Shown here in pieces: positions 49,422 through 59,230 of a DNA stretch of 64,000 nucleotides (the first letter of the stretch is position 1; each line of letters starts with the position of its first letter). The stretch is from Sphingobacteriia bacterium RIFOXYC2_FULL_35_18. GTDB taxonomy: Bacteria > Bacteroidota > Bacteroidia > Chitinophagales > Chitinophagaceae. The position numbers and the translations under genes are program-made. The stretch is taken from NCBI GenBank assembly GCA_001829005.1, contig MIAG01000004.1, forward strand, positions 1 through 64,000. Reading direction: 5' to 3'. A model generated the notes under the pieces. The model worked only from the letters and a program-made list of their open reading frames with translations. It was not told where the DNA came from and made no database searches.

Positions 49422-51815
49422 TTACTTATTGGCTTTCTGCATAGCATTTTGCATAGGATTTACGCCAAATGATACTCCACGAGCTCTACCTGCAGCACCC
49501 TTGAATAAGCTGAATTTGCTTGGTTCAGGTGCAACGCCATTTTTAGGCCAGCTATTATTCCCTTCATTAATATCTGCTGTCTCTCTCATTGGATCTACTT
49601 TAATGCCTTTTGCTTTTTTAGTAGTCATAAAGAGTTTGGTTACTTTTTGTTCATTCTTTCTCCAAATTTGAGCAGGGATTTTTTGAGTTTCGGTGGTTCC
49701 GTCTTCAAAAGTGAACTCTACAATAATCGGCATTACTAATCCACCCTTATTAGAAAAAGTAACTTCATACAAATTTACATTCTTGTATTTGTTTTTCTCT
49801 TCTTCTGTTAATGCAGTTGGTGCTGTTGGTGCAGGAAAAGAGAATTTAACAGTTGAATCATAAGGCTCTATGCCTCTTGTATATCTCCAATAAAAATCTC
49901 TTAAACTGGTATCTACATCTGTTTGGAAAACAATGCTCTTATCGTTTCTATTTCTTTGCTTAGAAATATCGTCAAAAGCAGCAGGTCCACTAAACAAAGG
50001 TCTTGCTAAAGACATCGTTTGAGTAGGAGCTTGTGGTGTAGTTGGAACTGCATCTGGATTCATCACTGCATGTTTAACCGTATCAATGGCAATATCTACT
50101 GGATCAATTCCATAGAACCATCCTCTCCAGAACCAATCCAAATCTTCTGCACTGGCATCTTCCATAGTTCTGAATAGGTCTGCTGGTGTAGGATGTTTGA
50201 ATGCCCATCTTCTAGCATACTCTTTAAAAGCGTAATCAAATAATTCACGTCCCATAATGGTTTCGCGAAGTATATTCAACCCTGTTGCTGGCTTAGTATA
50301 CGCATTAGGTCCAAAGAGAACAATGTTTTCACTATTGGTCATAATAGGCTCTAACTGCTCTTTTGGCAAACGCATATAACCTGCGATTCCCCAAGCTGGG
50401 CCACCTCTTGATGGATATTTATTATCGAATAATTCTTCTGTTAAATATTGAACAAAGCTGTTGATACCCTCATCCATCCAACTCCATTGACGCTCATCGC
50501 TGTTCACAATCATAGGGAAAAAATTATGCCCTACTTCGTGAACAATTACGCCAATCATACCTACTTTGGTTTGCTCACTGTAAGACCCATCTTTATTGGT
50601 TCTACCATTGTTAAAACAAATCATTGGGTATTCCATACCATTAGAAGCTTCAATACTTTGAGCTACTGGGTAAGGATATGGAATAGAAAACTTAGAATAA
50701 GATTTGATAGTGTGTGCAACTACCTTAGTAGAATATTTTCTATATAAGCCATATGCTTCTTTAGGATAGCCACTCATACACATAATCTTCTTTCCTTCTA
50801 CATATACTGGCATTGCATCCCAGATATACCTGCGGCTCGTTGTCCAAGCGAAATCACGAACGTTTTCTGCTTTGTACACCCAAGTTTTTTTCTGCGTGCT
50901 CTTTGTTTTCTCTTTGCTATTGGCTTCAGCTAGAGTAGCAATTTCAACAGGCTCTTTTGCAGTTTGGGCTTGATTCCATCTAGCCATTTGAGCTGGTGTT
51001 AACACCTGAGCATAGTTTTGACAAACACCTGTACTTAATACGATATGGTCAGCTGGTACTGTTAGTGTTACATCGTAGTTACCAAATGCTAAAGCAAATT
51101 CTCCTCTGCCTGTAAACTGCTGATTTTGCCATCCTTGAAAATCACTATATACACATAAACGTGGGAACCACTGTGCCATAGTGAATAAATTATTCCCGTC
51201 TTCTAAGGTTTCATATCCACCTCTTCCTCCAACAGTCATACGATTGGTTACCTTATAACTCCATGCAACATTAAATACGAATTTTTGGCCAGGCTTTAAA
51301 GGACTTGGCAAATCAATTCGCATCATTGTTCTGTTGATGGTATACTTTAAAGATTTACCAGCAGCATCTGTTAATGATGAAATGATATGACCATTGCCAT
51401 TGTCTGTTTTTGCTGCAGCCATATTGTCTAAAGCAGCAGTTGTTAATTGGCGTGGCATAAAAGATGCATCTTGATAGTTCGCATTATTCTTACTGCTGTG
51501 CTCATTCTCGTCTAACTGTAACCATAAATAGGTTAACACATCAGGGGAATTATTAAAATAAGTGACTGTTTCTGTTCCCTTTAATTTAAGATTGGCTTCG
51601 TCTAACTCTGCTTTGATAACATAGTCGGCTCTTTGTTGCCAATACTTAGGACCAGGAGCACCACTTGCAGTTCGGTATTCATTGGGCGTAGGCAAAATAG
51701 TACCTAATTGCTCAAATTTGTTACCGTGATTAGAAGTGGGGTTGTTCATGATGTTCTGCGCCAGACTGCTTAAAGCGAGTACAGAAGCAAAAAATAACAC
51801 CGTAATTTTCTTCAT
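49422..51815 (-). CDS. M1 family metallopeptidase, tandem copy 2
   Basis: HEVGHNFFPMIVNSDERQWSWMDEGIN; very similar to the 46939..49329 product over its length. Confidence 0.95.
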   Translation of the reverse strand: MKKITVLFFASVLALSSLAQNIMNNPTSNHGNKFEQLGTILPTPNEYRTASGAPGPKYWQQRADYVIKAELDEANLKLKGTETVTYFNNSPDVLTYLWLQLDENEHSSKNNANYQDASFMPRQLTTAALDNMAAAKTDNGNGHIISSLTDAAGKSLKYTINRTMMRIDLPSPLKPGQKFVFNVAWSYKVTNRMTVGGRGGYETLEDGNNLFTMAQWFPRLCVYSDFQGWQNQQFTGRGEFALAFGNYDVTLTVPADHIVLSTGVCQNYAQVLTPAQMARWNQAQTAKEPVEIATLAEANSKEKTKSTQKKTWVYKAENVRDFAWTTSRRYIWDAMPVYVEGKKIMCMSGYPKEAYGLYRKYSTKVVAHTIKSYSKFSIPYPYPVAQSIEASNGMEYPMICFNNGRTNKDGSYSEQTKVGMIGVIVHEVGHNFFPMIVNSDERQWSWMDEGINSFVQYLTEELFDNKYPSRGGPAWGIAGYMRLPKEQLEPIMTNSENIVLFGPNAYTKPATGLNILRETIMGRELFDYAFKEYARRWAFKHPTPADLFRTMEDASAEDLDWFWRGWFYGIDPVDIAIDTVKHAVMNPDAVPTTPQAPTQTMSLARPLFSGPAAFDDISKQRNRNDKSIVFQTDVDTSLRDFYWRYTRGIEPYDSTVKFSFPAPTAPTALTEEEKNKYKNVNLYEVTFSNKGGLVMPIIVEFTFEDGTTETQKIPAQIWRKNEQKVTKLFMTTKKAKGIKVDPMRETADINEGNNSWPKNGVAPEPSKFSLFKGAAGRARGVSFGVNPMQNAMQKANK

Positions 51816-51830
51816 AATAGTGCTGATTTA

Positions 51831-52412
51831 TTAAAATGGAATTCTTTCCAAAGTCATTTGAAGTGCAATTGCAAAAACACCCCCTGTAATAAACAGAATG
51901 TATTCTCTTCTATTAACTTTAAAAAGGTTTACGAATATAAGTGAAATAAACAGAATGGATAATACAATCAAGAGTTGCCCCGCTTCTAATCCTAAATTAA
52001 ATGCCAAGAGTTCTGGAATAATATTTTCCCCTTTACTCAATAAGCTTTTGAGGTAATTGCTAAACCCCAATCCATGAATAAGGCCAAAAAAGAGGGCAAA
52101 GAAATAGATTAAGGGGAATTTTGCTTTGTATACAAACTTCTTAACAAACACATTACTAATTGCAGTTATAAGAATTGTTACTGGAATCAAAAACTCAATC
52201 CAACTGGTAGAATAATTTAAGATATTGAAAACACTTAATGCTAGGGTTATAGAATGACCAATGGTAAAAGCGGTAATTAACCAAAGCAACTTTTTCCAGT
52301 CTGCAAACTGGTAGCGTATACATAATACTAGTACAAATAAAATATGGTCGATTCCTTTTAAGTCAGCAATATGCTGGTAACCCATTTCAAAAAAGAGACC
52401 AAAATCATTCAT
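51831..52412 (-). CDS. HupE/UreJ family membrane protein
   Basis: GYQHIADLKGIDHILFVLVLCI, LLWLITAFTIGHSITLALS, FGLIHGLGFSNYL. Confidence 0.85.
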   Translation of the reverse strand: MNDFGLFFEMGYQHIADLKGIDHILFVLVLCIRYQFADWKKLLWLITAFTIGHSITLALSVFNILNYSTSWIEFLIPVTILITAISNVFVKKFVYKAKFPLIYFFALFFGLIHGLGFSNYLKSLLSKGENIIPELLAFNLGLEAGQLLIVLSILFISLIFVNLFKVNRREYILFITGGVFAIALQMTLERIPF

Positions 52413-52461
52413 TGGAGCAATTTAAATTAAAACCGACATTTGCAGTAAATAAATTGTTTTA

Positions 52462-52950
52462 ATGGCAACAATATTCGCTCAATGGTTAATAAGTGCAAGT
52501 ATAGCAATTTTGCACCCTTTTTTTGTTTCTGTAATCGAAATTGAGCATAATCCAAAAGACGCAACAGCAGAAATAAGTGTTAGAATATTCACAGATGATT
52601 TGGAGAAAACCCTACAGAAACAAAGTACCGGCACCATTGATATCATTAAGCCAACAAACAAAGCCCTTATTGACCAAAAAATTAGTCAGTATATCGGTCA
52701 GAAGCTACAACTGAAGATTAATGGGAAAGCCGTTAAATTCAATTATATAGGCTACGAGATCATTAAGGAGAGTACTTGGTCTTATTTTGAAGTAACCGAT
52801 ATAAAAGAAATGAATGCCGTAGATATTAATTGTTCCATTTTACATGATTTCGAGACCAGCCAGATCAACTTATTTCATGTGAAAAGTAAAGGGAATCAAA
52901 AGAGCTATAAATTGGATTACCCCAATAAAACAACCAGTTTTAGTTTTTAA
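52462..52950 (+). CDS. DUF6702-like hypothetical protein
   Basis: HPFFVSVIEIEHNPKDATAEISVRIFTDDLEKTLQKQ...; divergent from HupE and the M1 peptidases. Confidence 0.65.
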   Translation: MATIFAQWLISASIAILHPFFVSVIEIEHNPKDATAEISVRIFTDDLEKTLQKQSTGTIDIIKPTNKALIDQKISQYIGQKLQLKINGKAVKFNYIGYEIIKESTWSYFEVTDIKEMNAVDINCSILHDFETSQINLFHVKSKGNQKSYKLDYPNKTTSFSF

Positions 52951-54236
52951 TCCTCGCTTGATAAAGCTTCTGTTGTTGTAACCAACACTTTGTCAATACG
53001 ATGGTTGTCCATGTCTACTATTTCGAAAGTAAACGATTCCCATTCTAAAGTCTCTCCAGTTTTAGGTATTCTTTCTAAATGATGAATGATAAAACCAGCT
53101 AGCGTATTAAAGTCTTGCTCCCACTTCTCCATCCACTCTGTTTTATCAAATTTGCTTAGGAAATCATAAAATGGAATCTGCGCATCAATTAAATAAGAGC
53201 CATCAGCGCGTTCAATAATTTCATAATCTTCGTCCTCTTCTTGAGGTATATCTCCTACTATAGCTTCTAAAATATCATTTAAAGTCATTAGTCCTTGAAC
53301 ACTACCATATTCATCCACAATAAAACATTGGTGTATTTTGGTCTGCTTAAATTTTTCTAAAACCTGGTATGCAGAGTTGTTTTCAGGCACATACATAGCT
53401 GACCGCATGATGGAGAAAATGGTTGCATTTTCATCTGCAGTAAACAAGTCTTTTATTGAAACCACCCCTTTAATATGATCAATATCGTCTTCGCAAACTG
53501 GATAGACAGAGTGGATCATGTCTTGCAACTGAGCCCTTATTTCTCCTACTTTCTTTTCTCCATCTAACCATTCAATATCACTTCTATGCGTCATTAAAGA
53601 AGTAATATTGCGATCACTTAAATGAAAAACCCTTTCAATAATTTCTTGTTCTGCTTCTTCAATGGTTCCCTGTTCTGTTCCTTCACTTATAATTGCTTTA
53701 ATTTCTTCCTCGGTAACTTGATTATCATTGGCTTTAATTCGAAGCATCTTGACTATTAAATGCGAAGACTTAGACAATAACCAAATAAACGGGAAAGTAA
53801 TCCAGCCAGCAACACGCATTGGCCCCGCAACCGATTTGGCAATACCTTCAGGATTACTTAACCCAATCCTTTTAGGAACTAATTCACCTAAAACCAACGA
53901 TAAATAAGTAACGATAATCACAATAATAGTAGTAGAGATTGTTGTACTGTACTCAGCCAAACCGCTAAAACCCGACAACCAAGCCGCTAAAGGTTCCTTA
54001 AACTTATCTCCCGAGAAAATACCTGTTAAAATTCCTATTAAAGTAATGCCAATTTGAACAGTAGACAAAAAAGTATCTGGGTGATTGGCCAATTTGAGTG
54101 CTTTTGCCGCATCTTCATCTCCTTTTGCTGCTTGCGCTTCAAGGCGTGCTTTTCTGGCAGACACTAAGGCAATTTCAGCCATGGAAAAAAGCCCATTGAC
54201 AATTATTAAAAAGAGTATCAGAAAAAATTCCATCAT
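52947..54236 (-). CDS. Hemolysin family protein (DUF21/CNNM + CBS + CorC/HlyC)
   Basis: NGLFSMAEIALVSARKARLEAQAAKGD, VTEEEIKAIISEGTEQGTIEEAEQEIIERVFHLSDR, CBS motifs. Confidence 0.93.
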   Translation of the reverse strand: MMEFFLILFLIIVNGLFSMAEIALVSARKARLEAQAAKGDEDAAKALKLANHPDTFLSTVQIGITLIGILTGIFSGDKFKEPLAAWLSGFSGLAEYSTTISTTIIVIIVTYLSLVLGELVPKRIGLSNPEGIAKSVAGPMRVAGWITFPFIWLLSKSSHLIVKMLRIKANDNQVTEEEIKAIISEGTEQGTIEEAEQEIIERVFHLSDRNITSLMTHRSDIEWLDGEKKVGEIRAQLQDMIHSVYPVCEDDIDHIKGVVSIKDLFTADENATIFSIMRSAMYVPENNSAYQVLEKFKQTKIHQCFIVDEYGSVQGLMTLNDILEAIVGDIPQEEDEDYEIIERADGSYLIDAQIPFYDFLSKFDKTEWMEKWEQDFNTLAGFIIHHLERIPKTGETLEWESFTFEIVDMDNHRIDKVLVTTTEALSSED

Positions 54237-54265
54237 TTTGGTAAAAATAAGCAAAAATAAGCAGT

Positions 54266-55936
54266 CTAAGGCTTACCATCTAAATCTAAAATGACATACT
54301 TGGGAGTCTCCGTTCCCCTAGTTGCTGGGTTTAAAAATTGAATGGTTAATAATGAAACAGCAAATTGATTTCCTTCATGAACTAAAGTAGCGGAAGGAAA
54401 TAGGTATTTGAAAACGGCAACACTGTCTTTACTTGTCAATACTTTATCTTGGGGTTTGAACAATAATTTATTGGATTTATAGGGGAATATATGCTTTGAA
54501 TAAAAATGAAGTGCATTGCTATTGTGGATCCCGTATAAATTAATCTCTTTTACATTTAGCCGCTTTTCTTTAATGGCTTTTGCAGCATCATTACCCATTT
54601 GAAATTTGAGTAAGTTCGGATAAAAGGTAGTGCTCAAAAAAATATTTACTCCAATACTTGTCATTAAAGCCATGACCAACTGCGTTGGGATTAAAGCCGT
54701 TTTTTTAGCAGCAACCCAAATAAATATACCCAGCCCAACTATTGCCATTACTGGAACTATTTTGGAGACTTCCTCAAATACTAAACTAGTGATAGCAATA
54801 ATAGCGATCCATAGTAGGCCCCAAATAAATAAATGAAAATAGTAAAGTCCTTTTTCCCATTTCACCCACTTTTTCAAGTAAAATAAGTCATATAAAAATT
54901 TAGCAGTGATAACAGAAGCCAAAGGATAAACTACAAATATGTAATGAGGCAATTGGGCCTGGCTTCTTGCTAGTATTAAATAGGTTAATATAAAACCGCC
55001 TGTAGTAATAAATTCTTGTTCATTCGTTATGCGCAATTGTTGTTTTATTAGTGCTTTGATTGCAAAAAATAGTGCAGGCAAAAAGAAAAAAATCCAAGGC
55101 AGAAAACTCCAAAACATATTCTCTAACAAGAATGTAAAATGGCTCATTTCATGATAAAAATTTTCTCCTGTATACCTGCCGAAACTTTGTGTCCAAAAAT
55201 AAAAACGAAGACCAGACTCAATCGGTCTTCCATTTATTAATTTACCTGGCTGTAAATCGTACTGCTGATAAAGCCCCATACACATGGGTAATAGGATGAT
55301 TCCAATTATTAAGATTCCAACTATATACTCCCACCTAAAAAACTGTTTCCAGTTTCTTTGTATTAAAAAATGACTAGCAAAAGCTAGACCCGGAACCATC
55401 AATGCAATAGGCCCTTTGGTCATCAATCCACAACCTATAAAAATAAATGCCAAAACAAAATTTGCCCAGCGCTGGTGTTTAAACCAAACCGCTAGTTGCC
55501 AAATAGAAAGCATTACCCAACCCATCAGCATGGTATCTGTTCTTACGTCGTGGCTAATTAAAAATACTGCTTGAGAAGAAGCCAATACCATTGCGCTCAG
55601 TTTACCAATCGCATCTCCATAATACATTTTCGCAAATTGATAAGTGGCATAAATACCCCCCAACAGCACAAATAAAGAAGGCAGTCTATATGCCCAATCA
55701 TAAACGCCTAATATATGCATGCTGAATGCAGACAACCAAAATAGTAAAGGTGGTTTATCTAAATAATTTTGCCCTTGGTCAAAAATTTGCAAGAAACTAT
55801 CCCGCTCTAGCATTTCTCTACTTATTGAAGCATATTGAGAAGCATCAATATCCATTAGAGGAATTGCAAATATTCCAATTATATAAATAACAATACAACT
55901 TCCAATAACAGCATAAAAGAATTTATTGGATACCAT
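54266..55936 (-). CDS. Glycosyltransferase family 39 (ArnT-like) membrane protein
   Basis: DIDASQYASISREMLERDSFLQIFDQGQNYLDKPPLLFWLSA. Confidence 0.9.
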   Translation of the reverse strand: MVSNKFFYAVIGSCIVIYIIGIFAIPLMDIDASQYASISREMLERDSFLQIFDQGQNYLDKPPLLFWLSAFSMHILGVYDWAYRLPSLFVLLGGIYATYQFAKMYYGDAIGKLSAMVLASSQAVFLISHDVRTDTMLMGWVMLSIWQLAVWFKHQRWANFVLAFIFIGCGLMTKGPIALMVPGLAFASHFLIQRNWKQFFRWEYIVGILIIGIILLPMCMGLYQQYDLQPGKLINGRPIESGLRFYFWTQSFGRYTGENFYHEMSHFTFLLENMFWSFLPWIFFFLPALFFAIKALIKQQLRITNEQEFITTGGFILTYLILARSQAQLPHYIFVVYPLASVITAKFLYDLFYLKKWVKWEKGLYYFHLFIWGLLWIAIIAITSLVFEEVSKIVPVMAIVGLGIFIWVAAKKTALIPTQLVMALMTSIGVNIFLSTTFYPNLLKFQMGNDAAKAIKEKRLNVKEINLYGIHNSNALHFYSKHIFPYKSNKLLFKPQDKVLTSKDSVAVFKYLFPSATLVHEGNQFAVSLLTIQFLNPATRGTETPKYVILDLDGKP

Positions 55937-56591
55937 GTGTTAGTTTATTTTGAATGTCATCTGAAGTAATTTTTCCAGCAGTTTTATTGTTCAAATATGC
56001 CGTTACGAATCCAATTAAAGACCCGAGAATTGCGCCAAAAAAAATATCTAATGGATAGTGCACCCCAACATATACTTGACCATAGGCAATTGTTGCTGCC
56101 CAAATTAAAAAAGCATATTTCCACTTGCCAATGATATTTCCCATCGTTAAACATATATAAATAGCAAAACCAAAATGATTAGTAGCATGTGAGGAAGTAA
56201 AACTATATCCTCCAGAACAACCGTTTAGTAATAGTCGAATTTGATTCATCAAAATAGGATCTCTGCAAGGTCTAGGTCTTTCAAAAAAAGGCTTTATTAT
56301 ACTGCTACTTATTTGATCGGTTAATACAACTGTTACTACTGCAAATAAAATAAAAGCAAAAGCCTTATGTTTAAAATTCACCAAGGACAACACAATGATA
56401 AATAAATACAAAGGCATCCAAGTATTTCCTTCTCTAAACCAAGGATAAACAGCATCAAGTAATGGATGAATATAAACAGTATTGATTTTTAAAAACAATT
56501 CCTGATCTGCTTTTAAAAGCGAATCTAACCAAGTAACTGAAGTACTTAATATAATAAAAATTGCGGACATAAAAAAAAATATTGAGTGCAA
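55923..56591 (-). CDS. PAP2 family phosphatase
   Basis: KPFFERPRPC, GGYSFTSSHATNHFGFA, YGQVYVGVHYPLDIFFGAILG. Confidence 0.93.
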   Translation of the reverse strand: MHSIFFFMSAIFIILSTSVTWLDSLLKADQELFLKINTVYIHPLLDAVYPWFREGNTWMPLYLFIIVLSLVNFKHKAFAFILFAVVTVVLTDQISSSIIKPFFERPRPCRDPILMNQIRLLLNGCSGGYSFTSSHATNHFGFAIYICLTMGNIIGKWKYAFLIWAATIAYGQVYVGVHYPLDIFFGAILGSLIGFVTAYLNNKTAGKITSDDIQNKLTHGIQ

Positions 56592-56611
56592 GCTATATTA
56601 TAGTTTTGAAA

Positions 56612-56627
56612 TATGACCATAATCATA
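56612..56627. promoter_or_regulatory. FNR/DNR-like site TATGA-CCATAA-TCATA upstream of the nos operon
   Basis: TGA-N6-TCA palindrome centred 33 bp upstream of the centre of the putative -7 box (about -41). Confidence 0.55.
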
Positions 56628-56648
56628 AAATAGGATATTTGGTCTACC

Positions 56649-56656
56649 TAAATTTG
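56649..56656 (+). promoter_or_regulatory. Putative -7 element of the nos operon promoter (TAAATTTG)
   Basis: Exact TAnnTTTG match 17 nt upstream of ATG 56674. Confidence 0.55.
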
Positions 56657-56673
56657 TGCTAAATATTTATGTT

Positions 56674-57168
56674 ATGAATAAAAAACCTATCGTATTCTTA
56701 TTAATGACTTCATTCTGCTTAGCTGTAATTGCTTGCGGTGGTGGAGGTCCTAAAGCCGAAGCAACTGCAACAGAGACTGATGCAGCTGCAACAACTACAA
56801 CTGCCACTCCCTCTGATTATGACCCTAAGAGAGGTGAAGGTAAATTCAATGAGTCAAATGTTACACTTGGCGCTTTAGATAATGCAATGGCAACAAAAGG
56901 AGAAGCCATTTCAGCAACAAAATGTACCTCTTGTCATAAACTTACTGAAGAGCGATTAGTAGGACCAGGATGGAAAGGTGTAACTACCCGCAATACTCCT
57001 TATTGGATTATGAACTTTATTTCAAACCCAGATCCAATGATTGAAAAAGATCCTAAAGTACAAGCACAATTAGAATTGTGTTTGGTTAGAATGCCTAATC
57101 AAGGTTTGGTAGACAATGAGGCTAGAGAAATCCTTGAATTTATGCGTAAAAATGATGGCGCTAAATAA
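56674..57168 (+). CDS. Monoheme cytochrome c lipoprotein
   Basis: Lipobox AVIAC, Ala/Thr-rich linker, CTSCHK heme motif, RMPNQG axial Met region; immediately upstream of nosZ. Track start 56656 overlaps the -7 box. Confidence 0.9.
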   Translation: MNKKPIVFLLMTSFCLAVIACGGGGPKAEATATETDAAATTTTATPSDYDPKRGEGKFNESNVTLGALDNAMATKGEAISATKCTSCHKLTEERLVGPGWKGVTTRNTPYWIMNFISNPDPMIEKDPKVQAQLELCLVRMPNQGLVDNEAREILEFMRKNDGAK

Positions 57169-57190
57169 ATAATAAACCAATTAAATCAAC

Positions 57191-59167
57191 ATGAAACTAA
57201 TACAATCAACTTCGATTGCTGCAGTGATATCTGCTGCTGCATTGTTCTCGTGTAAACCCAAAAGCACAGGTAGTGCAGTAAGTGGAGACGCTGCTGCAAA
57301 AGCTTATGTTGCACCTGGCAAATACGATGAATTCTATAATTTCGTATCTGGTGGATTCAGCGGACAAATGAGTGTATACGGATTACCTAGTGGCCGTTTG
57401 CTTAGGGTAATTCCTGTATTCTCTGTTGATCCTGAAAAAGGATGGGGATATAGCGAAGAAACAAAACCAATGCTAAATACTTCTCATGGTTTTGTTCCTT
57501 GGGACGATTTACACCACACCGAAATGAGCCAGACCAATGGTGAAATCGACGGTAAATGGGTTTTTGCAAATGGTAACAATACGCCACGTTTAGCAAGAAT
57601 TGATTTGAAAACTTTCAAAACTGCTGAGATAATAGAACTTCCCAATAGTGCTGGAAACCACAGTTCTCCTTTTGGAACTGAAAACTCTGAATACATTGTA
57701 GCAGGAACACGTTTTAGCGTTCCTTCTGATGAAGACAACGGTGATGTTCCTATCAATTCTTACAAGAAAAACTTTAAAGGCCATATCTCTTTTGTGAGCG
57801 TTGCAAAAGAAACAGGGGAAATGAAAGTTGCATTCCAATTAAAAACACCTGGCGTAAACTTTGACTTGGCTAGAGCCGGCAAAGGCAAATCACATGGTTG
57901 GTTTTTCTTTAGCTGCTACAATACTGAACAAGCAAGTACTTTATTAGAAGTCAATGCTTCTCAAAAAGATAAAGACTTTATAATGGCAGTAAACTGGAAA
58001 AAAGCAGAGGAATACATCAAAGCAGGTAAAGGCAAAAAAGTAAAAACTAAATATGCCCATAACACTTGGAATGAAGCTACTCACACTGCAACTTCTAAAA
58101 TGGAAGAAGAAGTATTGGTATTAGATGTAAAAGAATTTAAAGACATCGTTTACTTTATTCCTTGTCCTAAATCTCCACATGGTTGTGACGTAGATCCAAC
58201 TGGTGAATACATTGTTGGTTCTGGTAAACTAGCTGCCTTAATCCCTGTATTTAGCTTTGATAAAATTCAACAATCTATCGCTGCTAAATCTTATGATGGA
58301 GATTACGAAGGTATTCCTGTAATTAAATACGAGTCTGCATTATTCGGTGAAGTAAAAAAACCAGGTTTAGGACCTTTGCATACCGAATTTGATGGTAGAG
58401 GAAATGCCTACACTTCTTTCTTTGTATCTTCTGAAGTTGTTAAATGGAATATTAAAGATTTAAAAGTGCTTGACCGTGTTCCAACTTATTATTCTGTTGG
58501 TCACTTAAGCATCCCTGGTGGTAACACTAAAAAGCCAAATGGTAAATACCTTGTTGCGTACAATAAGATCACTAAAGATCGTTATTTACCAACTGGTCCT
58601 GAATTAGCACAAAGTGCTCAACTATATGATATTAGTGGAGATAAAATGCAGCTGATTCTAGACTACCCTACTATTGGTGAACCACACTATGCTCAGTCTG
58701 CACCAGCGGATATCATTAGAAATAATGGACAATTGAAATTATATAAATTGTCTGATAACAAGCACCCTTATGTAACACAAGGTGAAGCAAACGCTAAAGT
58801 AACCAGAGAAGGAAATAAAGTGCATGTTTATATGACCTCTATCCGTTCACACTTTGCGCCTGATAATATTGAAGGAATCAAAGTTGGAGATGAAGTGTAT
58901 TTCCACGTAACTAACTTAGAACAAGATTGGGATGTTCCGCATGGTTTTGCTATCAAAGGAGCTGACAATGCAGAATTATTGATTATGCCAGGTGAAACGA
59001 CTACTTTAAAGTGGTTACCTAAAAAACCTGGTATGTTCCCAATGTATTGTACAGACTTCTGTAGTGCATTACACCAAGAAATGCAAGGATATATCAGAGT
59101 TTCTCCTGCTGGAAGCAATGTGCCGCTTAGCTTTAGTTTAGGAAAACCTGTTCCAGAAACTAAGTAA
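57191..59167 (+). CDS. nosZ: Nitrous-oxide reductase, Sec-dependent (clade II type)
   Basis: DDLHHTEMSQTNG, CuA motif MYCTDFCSALHQEMQGYI; Sec/lipoprotein-like N-terminus (ALFSC), no twin-arginine motif. Confidence 0.96.
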   Translation: MKLIQSTSIAAVISAAALFSCKPKSTGSAVSGDAAAKAYVAPGKYDEFYNFVSGGFSGQMSVYGLPSGRLLRVIPVFSVDPEKGWGYSEETKPMLNTSHGFVPWDDLHHTEMSQTNGEIDGKWVFANGNNTPRLARIDLKTFKTAEIIELPNSAGNHSSPFGTENSEYIVAGTRFSVPSDEDNGDVPINSYKKNFKGHISFVSVAKETGEMKVAFQLKTPGVNFDLARAGKGKSHGWFFFSCYNTEQASTLLEVNASQKDKDFIMAVNWKKAEEYIKAGKGKKVKTKYAHNTWNEATHTATSKMEEEVLVLDVKEFKDIVYFIPCPKSPHGCDVDPTGEYIVGSGKLAALIPVFSFDKIQQSIAAKSYDGDYEGIPVIKYESALFGEVKKPGLGPLHTEFDGRGNAYTSFFVSSEVVKWNIKDLKVLDRVPTYYSVGHLSIPGGNTKKPNGKYLVAYNKITKDRYLPTGPELAQSAQLYDISGDKMQLILDYPTIGEPHYAQSAPADIIRNNGQLKLYKLSDNKHPYVTQGEANAKVTREGNKVHVYMTSIRSHFAPDNIEGIKVGDEVYFHVTNLEQDWDVPHGFAIKGADNAELLIMPGETTTLKWLPKKPGMFPMYCTDFCSALHQEMQGYIRVSPAGSNVPLSFSLGKPVPETK

Positions 59168-59180
59168 ATAGTTTATACAA

Positions 59181-59213
59181 AAAGGAGCAGTAAATCATAA
59201 CTGCTCCTTTTTT
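59181..59213 (+). terminator. Hairpin terminator/attenuator between nosZ and the NosL-fusion gene
   Basis: AAAGGAGCAGT-aaatcata-ACTGCTCCTTT followed by TTTT. Confidence 0.85.
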
Positions 59214-59230
59214 ATTTTAAAAATAGAAAG

